Shown: piece after piece, positions 49,737 through 58,100 of the stretch
Position numbering within the stretch: position 1 is the first letter of the stretch
Layout: each line of letters begins with the position of its first letter
Source of the DNA: Actinobacteria bacterium IMCC26207
GTDB taxonomy: Bacteria; Actinomycetota; Acidimicrobiia; Acidimicrobiales; Microtrichaceae
Length of the DNA: 64,000 nucleotides
NCBI GenBank assembly: GCA_001025035.1
Contig: LCZK01000007.1
Coordinates: 186,001-250,000, forward strand
Direction: 5' to 3'
Position numbers and translations under genes: made by a program
The notes under the pieces: generated by a model
Told to the model about the DNA's origin: nothing
Database searches by the model: none
The model's input: only the letters and a program-made list of their open reading frames with translations

Positions 49737-49829
49737 GGCTAAATCTCCATTCGGTTGGAAACTGCTTCCGTTAAGCAAGTGAGTTAGACACGTCCAACGG
49801 ACCACAAAGGTTTGGGTTTCAGAATCTTT

Positions 49830-50594
49830 TTATGAATCCACCCTCAGGCGTCCACTCTCTACTCGCGCCTTGATCGTTGAGTTGGATGACCCTGACCCGC
49901 CATCCTCTCGTTCAAAGCGAACTTCGATCTCGGTGGCCGAATCCTGCTCAATGCGCTCGAGTTGCCAACCGGTGTTTGGTGCAGTGGTCACAACTCGAAT
50001 GCTCGAAGCCGTCCAAATGACTGTCGCAGTACCACCCTCCGCCGACAAAGTCGTGGTGCCTCCAACAGGCGCAACCGTCGGTGCGGGGGCTGGTGGCTGA
50101 GGGACAGTGTCGGGCACTGGCGGCACCTCTGATACCGGGGGCCCAAGATCGATGCTTGGTTCCCTTGAGGAAGAATTCCCGGAACCGGCGCCTCCAGATT
50201 GGTCGCCTGGAACAGTACTGACTGAAGATCCATCAGAACTCACTGCGATATCGGGGTTCTGTGGCAGAGAGGATTCTGTGATATCCGGGTTCTCTGGCAG
50301 AGAGGAAACTGGCAGCTCCGGGTTCAGTTCTTCTCTGGTCTCCTCGCGGCGCGAATCATCAGCAACGTTTACAACCTGTCGGCCAGCAGCACCAGAGAAT
50401 GCTGAGGCTCCTACAACCACAACAAGCAGCACTGCTGCCACCGAAGCTGTTGCACTCGCTAGCTGCCGGTTGCGGCGAGCCCTAGTAAACCGAGGCTGCA
50501 ACTGCTCCAAGTCGCTTTGAGCGCCATCTTGGGAAAACTCAGAGGATTGAAAGCGGTTTCGGAGTTCATCATCAAAGTGGTCTTCAAGATTCAT
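49830..50594 (-). CDS. Putative anti-sigma factor / membrane protein
   Basis: The 254-residue protein has a cytosolic start of about 45 residues (MNLEDHFDDELRNRFQSSEF), one membrane helix (ASVAAVLLVVVVGASAFSGA) and an extracytoplasmic part with repeated PENPDI/PQNPDI units, a Pro-rich linker and a beta-rich end. It overlaps the ECF sigma gene by 4 bases. Gene order and topology are those of a membrane anti-sigma factor, but no zinc-binding HxxxCxxC motif is present. Confidence 0.65.
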   Translation of the reverse strand: MNLEDHFDDELRNRFQSSEFSQDGAQSDLEQLQPRFTRARRNRQLASATASVAAVLLVVVVGASAFSGAAGRQVVNVADDSRREETREELNPELPVSSLPENPDITESSLPQNPDIAVSSDGSSVSTVPGDQSGGAGSGNSSSREPSIDLGPPVSEVPPVPDTVPQPPAPAPTVAPVGGTTTLSAEGGTATVIWTASSIRVVTTAPNTGWQLERIEQDSATEIEVRFEREDGGSGSSNSTIKARVESGRLRVDS

Positions 50595-51172
50595 GGTGCA
50601 CCTTCTTGATAGGGGGCGTCTGGGTCATGTGGCTGCAGGATGTTTCGTAGTCGTGCCCGGGCCTGATGTAGGTGGTACTTCACTGCTCCGTCACTGAGCG
50701 ATAGCGCTGCTGAAACCTCAATCACAGACATGTCATCTAGGTAGTGCAGCACCACAACGGCACGCTGTTGCTGACTGAGTTCTGCAACTGCAGCGGCCAA
50801 CTCGCTGTCATGGAATTGCATCGAGTCGGAGATCTGCTGCGCCATTCGGCTGAGCGGTTCTGGTCGCATCCCGAGCCTGAGCACGGCTCGACGTCCGCGA
50901 ACCCGCCGACGATGGACGTCGGTAGCGCGGTGAATTGCTACCCGTCGTACCCAACCGAGGGGATCATCTAATTGTCCGACCTTGCGCCACCTGACAAACG
51001 CTCGCTCAAACGCGTCGGCTACACAATCCGCAGCTACTTCGGGATCTCCGCAGATATACGAAACCGATCGCACAAGCCGGCCGTACCCAGCAAGAAACAG
51101 CGCGTCAAAGTCACTCGGTGTGACTCGCGCTTGAGCCTCGACTCCATCTGCTGACCATTCCAATACAGTCAT
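50591..51172 (-). CDS. ECF-type RNA polymerase sigma factor
   Basis: The 193-residue protein has region 2 (FDALFLAGYGRLVRSVSYIC, CVADAFERAFVRW, DPLGWVRRVAIHRATDVHRR) and region 4 (LSQQQRAVVVLHYLDDMSVI, LSLSDGAVKYHLHQARARLR). This is a SigE-like group IV sigma factor. It is followed by a likely membrane anti-sigma factor, so it probably answers an envelope signal. TAGGTG lies just upstream of the ATG. Bases 51173-51418 hold no other gene. Confidence 0.9.
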   Translation of the reverse strand: MTVLEWSADGVEAQARVTPSDFDALFLAGYGRLVRSVSYICGDPEVAADCVADAFERAFVRWRKVGQLDDPLGWVRRVAIHRATDVHRRRVRGRRAVLRLGMRPEPLSRMAQQISDSMQFHDSELAAAVAELSQQQRAVVVLHYLDDMSVIEVSAALSLSDGAVKYHLHQARARLRNILQPHDPDAPYQEGAP

Positions 51173-51418
51173 TCAACACCTAGACACGACGCAGCGGCCT
51201 GAAAGGTTTGGGTCAGACTCAAAAAATCCGATGGGTGTTCCAGCCCAGCACCTGCCTGCGGTGGTCCAGTGCACCGAAGAGTCGGAACCTGAGGTACACG
51301 CTAGGTGGCATTCTCGTCAGCCCTTGTGGGGCTCATCCGAGCGGCAGCGTGGCTAGCTTGTACGGTAGTGGCCGGGGCTCACCGCCGTCTGTGAGCTCCA
51401 CGGGGCGGGAGGAGAATC

Positions 51419-53062
51419 GTGGCCGACAGCCGTTCACCGAACAGCATCTCATTCCCTGCGGAGGTCGCACCGGCTGTCGAGAACTCCGAGAATCGGCCGC
51501 ACACGGAACGAATCGTAGGAGTCACGGCGGCGATATTCGCTGGCGTTGCAACGCTCCTCGCTACGGCCCAGGGGGCGGGCCTTGGAGCAGATTCGGTGAA
51601 CTACTTCTCGGCGGGCCTCAATCTTGCAGCGGGAAACGGCCTGCGAACCTTCAACGGTACCCAACTGACTATGTTCCCACCCGGGCTGCCAGCAATCATT
51701 GCCGCAGGTGACCTCATTGGTCTCAGTTCGCAGTCCTCAATCAGGATTCTGAACTCGCTGTCGATGACGGCGACCGTATGGCTCGGCTTTACTCTGTTGC
51801 GAAGGCATGTGCGGTCGCGCGGAGTCGTGATCCTCACCACAGTGCTGCTAGCGGTCAGCGTAACCTTGCTCGGACTCGCCAGCATGGCGCTGACTGAGTG
51901 CATATTTGTGCTCATCTGTCTAGCTCTGATCCTGGTGCTCGAGGAGCTCATCGCCGCAAGAGGCCGTCCTCTTGCCCTAGTTGCACCCGCCGCGCTGCTG
52001 GTCTGGGCTGGGATCATGTTTCGCTACGCCGGGATTGCGCTGATCCCAGCTGGCGCAATTGCGATTCTGTTTGGTCGCAGATCAAAGGGCTGGACCGGAG
52101 CCCTTCAGCTAACCCTGACGTTCTGCGTTCTATCCCTTGTCGCACCAGTGCTGTGGATGCTGCGGAACCACAGGGTCTCTGGTAACTACCTCGGCCGGCG
52201 TGCACCATCTCCAGATGGTCCAGTCATCACCTTGCAAAGGTTCGTCGCCACCCTTGGTCGCTGGGTGCTACCGAAGCCAACACCGATTCCATTGCAAGCA
52301 GCGGCCGGTGTGGCTCTTATCGGTATGTGCCTCCTTATCGCAGCCTGGGTTCTGCTGAGCCCACAGCGGAGGGCAAACTTACAATCGTTGCTCCCTGGGC
52401 GATACTCCCTCGCACCGTTGCTCTGCTTAGTCGCTGTCTACAGTTGCTATCTGGGGGCCGCACAGCTCAGCATCGCTTTCGATCCGATCGGATCGCGCCT
52501 GATGTCTCCGATCTACGTACCACTCGTCGTACTTCTGGCAACTGCCTTCGATCGCTTGACAGAGGTTCTCGGCGAAGATCACCGCCGACGAGTTCGAAGG
52601 ATCGCAACTGTAGTTTTTGCTGTGTTCCTCGTCGGCCAAAGCGTGGTATTTCTGACAGACGCACGGCGATCTGGGAGCGAGGGTACCGAGTACGCTGCCA
52701 CCTCTTGGAAATCCTCTGAGTTCATCGCAGCCGTGCGAGACCTCCCGGCCGACGCCGACCTCTACAGCAACGTGCCCGCAGGAATCTGGGCTGTTCTGCA
52801 GCGTGAACCCATCCGACGTTCACCCGAGAAATCTCAGCGGCGCGGTACCGCGAACATAGCGATCTCCAAGGAGTTCCTAACCCGCGTCCAGTGCAACTAC
52901 ACGTACTTGGCTTGGTCCCAGGATGCTGTGGGCGACTATCTCTACACCCCAGATGAACTCGGCCAATATGTCAATCTCGAAGTGATTAGTACCCCTGAGG
53001 GTGGCACGGTGTATCGCGTGCTCCCGCTTGTGTCAGTCGGCAATTCCGAGGTTACGTGCTAG
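51419..53062 (+). CDS. Polytopic GT-C-like membrane glycosyltransferase
   Basis: The 547-residue protein has roughly 11 membrane helices and a C-terminal extracytoplasmic domain. The first loop reads GLGADSVNYFSAGLNLAAGN, with the Asp expected for GT39/ArnT-type enzymes, and FPPGLPAIIA follows. GGAGG before the GTG gives a good ribosome site. Such enzymes move sugars from lipid carriers outside the membrane. It begins the surface-polysaccharide locus; exact donor and acceptor are unknown. Confidence 0.75.
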   Translation: MADSRSPNSISFPAEVAPAVENSENRPHTERIVGVTAAIFAGVATLLATAQGAGLGADSVNYFSAGLNLAAGNGLRTFNGTQLTMFPPGLPAIIAAGDLIGLSSQSSIRILNSLSMTATVWLGFTLLRRHVRSRGVVILTTVLLAVSVTLLGLASMALTECIFVLICLALILVLEELIAARGRPLALVAPAALLVWAGIMFRYAGIALIPAGAIAILFGRRSKGWTGALQLTLTFCVLSLVAPVLWMLRNHRVSGNYLGRRAPSPDGPVITLQRFVATLGRWVLPKPTPIPLQAAAGVALIGMCLLIAAWVLLSPQRRANLQSLLPGRYSLAPLLCLVAVYSCYLGAAQLSIAFDPIGSRLMSPIYVPLVVLLATAFDRLTEVLGEDHRRRVRRIATVVFAVFLVGQSVVFLTDARRSGSEGTEYAATSWKSSEFIAAVRDLPADADLYSNVPAGIWAVLQREPIRRSPEKSQRRGTANIAISKEFLTRVQCNYTYLAWSQDAVGDYLYTPDELGQYVNLEVISTPEGGTVYRVLPLVSVGNSEVTC

Positions 53063-54347
53063 CGGCAACGGTTCCTTTGTCGCTCTGGTCAACAGAAGCA
53101 GAATCTGCCGGAGTCTTGCGCAAGATCAACACGAGTCCCAGCGCCACACCTACGTCTATCCAGTTACTGAAGATGGGCCCGAACAGCAACGCCCATAGGG
53201 CGATCGAGCACGCGAACAGCACCGAAGTAGCGGCTTGGCGCGCAGCGATCTGGGAACTCAAGCTTCGTAGGATTGCGAAAATAACCACGGCTGCGAAAGC
53301 GAGTCCAGCGATTCCGCATGTCACCCAAAGGTCCGACACAATCGAGTGCAGCTCAAATCCGCCACCAAAGAGATAGTTCGTGGTGTAGCCACCGGCGTCG
53401 ATGTTAATCGATGCCAGACCAGCCCGTCCGGCTTGAAGGTCCGACCATCCCGGTACCACCCCCGTGCCGAAACCCATGGGATTTTGCTTCATGAGTTCCC
53501 GAGTCGCAGCCCATTCAGGGCGACCCCCTGCTAGAAGCGAACCGCTCGACTGGATCTGCTCAATAGATCGCTCCTGCAGGGTAGTGCCGAATACTCCCCT
53601 CGTGAGCAGAGTCGAGATGCTCCAGTAGACAGCGGCGCAACTGCCCGCCAAGAGCACGACGGGGTACCAAGGGCTGGACTCCGTTCGCTCGCCGCGTGGG
53701 CGTATTTGCCAGAGAGTGGCCATGGCTGCGACGACACAGAAAGCAAAGAAGCTTCGGCCCTCGTTGATCACTCCGATTAGCCCCATGACCAAAACAACGG
53801 CTGCCGGGATCAATCGGCTGCGGAATCGTTCCACCAAGCCAAGCACTACGTATGTGAGCGGCTCAACCAGGTCGTACTTCCAGCTCATTTCAGTAAACAA
53901 CACGGCGTGGGCTACTGCACCGATTCCAAGCAGCAGCACGACGCGATGCAACGGCACCAATCGGCGGGCCCACAGAAGTCCAATCATTGCGGCGAGGCCA
54001 GACAAGATGAGCGCCGACCACCGCAACTGAAGAGACCAATCTACCAGGTGATCTTTCGCGGAGACCATGCTCAGCAAGTACCCGGCAAGAAGCGCAATAG
54101 GGGCCAGAATCAGGATCAGCATGACTGACCGATAGGTTCGTATCGCAGGTAGCCAGACCGGTGTGAGAACTATCAGGGCGACAAACGCTGCGGAAAAGCC
54201 TTTGGCTACTGTGAGGTCAAGTCCAACCAGTACGACAATTGCCTGAACGAGTAACGCAACAAGACGCTCGTTGCGTTGCTCGTGACCTGCCGAGGCCAGG
54301 CCGGTGCCATAGCTGTAGGAAGGCCCGTTCACGCTGACTTCCCTCAT
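53052..54347 (-). CDS. O-antigen-ligase-like (Wzy/WaaL) membrane protein
   Basis: The 431-residue protein has about 11 helices and a large loop with GRPEWAATRELMKQNPMGFG, a typical Wzy_C motif (R...W...NPxxG-G), then HSIVSDLWVTCGIAG. It may polymerise or ligate lipid-linked glycans. TATCCT lies 6 bases before the ATG, so the mRNA is probably leaderless. The 3' end overlaps the convergent membrane glycosyltransferase gene by 11 bases. Confidence 0.82.
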   Translation of the reverse strand: MREVSVNGPSYSYGTGLASAGHEQRNERLVALLVQAIVVLVGLDLTVAKGFSAAFVALIVLTPVWLPAIRTYRSVMLILILAPIALLAGYLLSMVSAKDHLVDWSLQLRWSALILSGLAAMIGLLWARRLVPLHRVVLLLGIGAVAHAVLFTEMSWKYDLVEPLTYVVLGLVERFRSRLIPAAVVLVMGLIGVINEGRSFFAFCVVAAMATLWQIRPRGERTESSPWYPVVLLAGSCAAVYWSISTLLTRGVFGTTLQERSIEQIQSSGSLLAGGRPEWAATRELMKQNPMGFGTGVVPGWSDLQAGRAGLASINIDAGGYTTNYLFGGGFELHSIVSDLWVTCGIAGLAFAAVVIFAILRSLSSQIAARQAATSVLFACSIALWALLFGPIFSNWIDVGVALGLVLILRKTPADSASVDQSDKGTVAAST

Positions 54348-54493
54348 ACGGTGAGGATACACCCCGGATTCATATTTCCTATTGCAAGTAAACTGCCGAG
54401 TCACTACCATTGAGGAGTCACATAGCGGTTCTGATTTACTGGGGCGAGCAGGAACAGAACAGATTTTGGCTATCACTTCCGTGATTGGTTTTT

Positions 54494-55174
54494 ATGATGA
54501 TTCTTCTACGGAGCGTTCGAGGTACTAGGCCGACTCATCGGCCTGTTCGCCTCGCGCCCCTCTGCATGATGCTTCTTAGCTCCCTCATACTGGTTTCGTG
54601 TTCCCGAAGGGTCTCTGACAATTCAGCTGACTCAAGCGAGAGGAACATATCGCCAGCAGCTTCGACTGCTGGGATCGGCTCCGCGGCCCTTGCTAAGGAG
54701 GCTGCCGAGAGGCCAGCAGTCACCGCTGGCGAACCTGCAGATTCAGTCTCTGCACTTGCTCCGCCCAATGCCTTGGTTGCTGAACCCGTCGGCGTTGCTG
54801 AGACAGCCAGCTTTGGCGATGGAGTTACTGCGCGTCTCAGTTCGGTTCGCTCGCTCGAGGCCAAAGCGTCTCTGCCCGGCGAAACCAGCGGGCCAGCGGT
54901 TGCTCTCGATCTCAGCATCGCAAATGGCAGCCCTGCCACCATTGAGCTATCAAGCATCACCGTTGACCTTGTCGATAGCAGGGGAATGTCCTCAATCTTG
55001 ATCCATTCCGAACCGCCCACAGAGCTCTCGGGAAGCCTGTCAGCGGGAGCCACAGCTGAAGGAACCTACGTGTATCGACTCGATCCCGAGATGCGGGATA
55101 ACGCAAGTATTACCGTGAAATACTCATCCGTCACGCCTCTCGTGACCTTCCAGGGAAGCCTTCCTCATGCCTAA
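54494..55174 (+). CDS. Lipoprotein with DUF4352-like domain
   Basis: The N-terminus MMILLRSVRGTRPTHRPVRL precedes a hydrophobic segment with lipobox LVSC. After a Ser/Ala linker the C-terminal 110 residues (DGVTARLSSVRSLEA, AVALDLSIANGSPATIELSS, YVYRLDPEMRDNASITVKY) look like the Ig-like DUF4352 fold. It overlaps the giant secreted protein gene by 8 bases, so the two are co-translated and may interact at the surface. ATG at 54494 or 54497 is possible. Confidence 0.7.
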   Translation: MMILLRSVRGTRPTHRPVRLAPLCMMLLSSLILVSCSRRVSDNSADSSERNISPAASTAGIGSAALAKEAAERPAVTAGEPADSVSALAPPNALVAEPVGVAETASFGDGVTARLSSVRSLEAKASLPGETSGPAVALDLSIANGSPATIELSSITVDLVDSRGMSSILIHSEPPTELSGSLSAGATAEGTYVYRLDPEMRDNASITVKYSSVTPLVTFQGSLPHA

Positions 55175-58100
55175 CAAAGGCCGTCTTCAGAACCGATGCG
55201 CTCGGGCCGTCCACGCAATCCTGGTTTCAGCCTTGGTGCTTTCCTCTCTTGCCGTTCTCGGCGCTACTACTGCCGCGCCAGCGGCGGCAGATATCGGCGC
55301 TGAACTGGCAGAACCAAGCTTGGGTCACGTGACCTCAGATGCTCTCCCGACGGTGCAGATCAACGGTGTGGTCTGGGATCAAACCATCATCGGTAGCACC
55401 GTCTATGCCGTAGGCGAGTTCAGCAGTGCTCGTCCTGCGGGAGACCCAGCGGGGACCAACGAAACACCTCGGTCGAACATCTTGGCCTATGACCTCACTA
55501 CTGGTGAGTTGATACATACCTTCGCTCCTTCCCTGAACGCAGAGGGCACAACCGTCACCGCATCCCCTGACGGATCACGCCTTTTTATCGGTGGATCCTT
55601 TACCCAAGTGAATGGAGTGAGCCAGTATCGAATTGCGGCGCTCAACCCCAATTCAGGGGAGCTCATCGCAGGGTTCAACGCCACTGTTGACTATCACGTG
55701 AACGATCTAGTCGCTACTGACTCCCAGCTCTTTGCAGCAGGTTCATTCAACTATGCAGGAGCCGGACTCACGGCAGCTCGATCACGATTAGCTGCATTTT
55801 CTGCATCAAATGGCGCACTCATCTCGGGTTGGGCCCCTGTCGCTGACAACTCAGTGATGGCATTGGTCATTGCTCCTGACGGGACCAAAATATTTGCTGG
55901 AGGCAGATTCACGACCATGAATGGTTCCGCTGCCAAAGGATTAGCTGCGATAGATATTCAAACTGGTGCTGTGACCCCTTGGGCAGCGAACACCGTGGTG
56001 AAGAACGGAGGAGCCTCTGCAGCAATACTTTCATTGTCCACAGATGGAACCTCCATCTTTGGCGGTGGCTACACGTATGGACGAGCCGACGGGAACCTTG
56101 AGGGGTCATTTTCGGCAAATCCGACTACCGGTGAAATGAACTGGGTTGCCGATTGTCATGGCGATATGTACGACACCGTGCCACTCAACGGTTACCTCTA
56201 CACCGCAAGCCATGCTCATTACTGCGGCAACGTTAACGGATTCCCCCAGACAGACCCTTGGTCGATTAACCAGCGGCACCTCAATTCCTTCGAGACAACG
56301 GCCTCCTCCACCCTCAAACGGGAACCGTGGGGCTACTACAACTGGGAGGGAACCCCTGCGCCCAGGATGGCGGCCTGGTTCCCCGACTGGGAGGTCGGTA
56401 CCTACACAGGTGTGAACCAGGCTGCATGGACAGTCGAAGGAACGGCCAACTACCTCGTTGCCGGCGGGGAGTTTCTGAGGGTCAACGGTCAGCCGCAAGA
56501 GGGTTTGGTCCGATTCGCCGTGCGGCCAATCGCCCCGGCAGCCGACGGACCCCGACTCGGGGGTAGCGAGTTCCTTCCGACAGTGCGTTCTGGCTCAGCA
56601 GGCAGAGTCCGGGTGTCCTTTCCGTCTAATTGGGATCGAGATTCAAAGCGATTGACTTACCGAATCATTCGCGACGACGCTAACGCCAACCCGATATTCG
56701 AAAAATCCAGCGAATCCGCCTTCTGGGATCGACCCATAATCGCGTTTACTGATTCTGGACTCGTTCCTGGTTCAACTCACACCTATAAGGTCCGTACCGA
56801 GGACCCAGATAACAACGTCACATGGAGCGACTCGGTTTCTGTCACCGTGGCAACAACAGGGTCAGCGAGTCCGTACGCCGACGCGGTGATGGCTGATGGG
56901 GCAAGGATGCACTGGCGCCTAGGCGAAACGGTCGGATCAAGCGCCTTAGCGAATGAACTCTCCCCAGAGACGCTGATCGCCACCGGACCCACGCTTGGCA
57001 GTGCTGGCGCGATGCTCAATGAGACCAACACCTCGGCCACATTTAGCAACAGTGCGAGTTCGCAGTTCTATGACCCCAATCGCTCAACTGCTCAGGACCC
57101 GCTCAGCATTGAGGCCTGGGTCAAAACAAGCACCAAATCTGGAGGCCGAATCATGGGATTCGGCGACAAGGCAACTGGGACCTCATCCAAATTCGACCGC
57201 TTGCTGTATATGGCGAACGATGGCCGGGTGATCTTCGGTGTAAACCAGACGAACTCGGGCGCAGGTCCACAAGCTTCCTCAACGAAACAAACAGTGCAGA
57301 GTGTTTCGGGGCTCAACAACAATCAGTGGCACCACGTCGTCGGCACGCTCGGTGAGGATGGGATGCATCTCTTCGTGGACGGGGTACGCGTGGGCTCACT
57401 AGGAGATGTCCGTCGCGGGCAGGCTTTTTACGGTTACTGGCGAATCGGGGCCGACACTCTTAACGGCTGGCCTAGCCGCCCAAATCGTGACTACTTCACC
57501 GGGCAGATCGATGAGCCTGCGGTGTACCACAAAGTTCTGACTCCGGCCTCGGTGGCAGCTCACTACAAGGCCAGCGGGAGAACTCCCGCTGTTGCCCCTA
57601 TTCCAGCAGACAGCTACGGGGCAGCCACTCAGGCCGCTGACCCCTACCTGTACTACCGACTAGCCGATACCTCGGGAACAGATGCAGTTGACTCGGGCAT
57701 TCGAGCAAACACTGGTGACTACGTTGGATCCGCAACGAGAAACGTAGCAGGAGTAATTTCTGGGAATGCGGCGGTTCAGTTCCGTGGAGCCGGCTTTATT
57801 GCCAGTCGAACCGCCATCTACAACCCGACCAATTACTCAGCGGAGATCTGGTTTAACACCACCACTGCTCTTGGCGGAAAACTCATTGGATTCGGGAACG
57901 CTCGCACCGATAACTCAACCACCTATGACCGCCATATCTACATGCAGGATGACGGCAAGGTTGTCTTTGGCGTGAAGACGGGAGCAGCCAACTCGGTGGT
58001 CAGCGCACAGTCATATAACAATGGCCTCTGGCATCATGCGGTAGCCACCCAGGGTCCCGATGGGATGAACTTGTATGTGGACGGTCAGCGGGTAGGTAGC

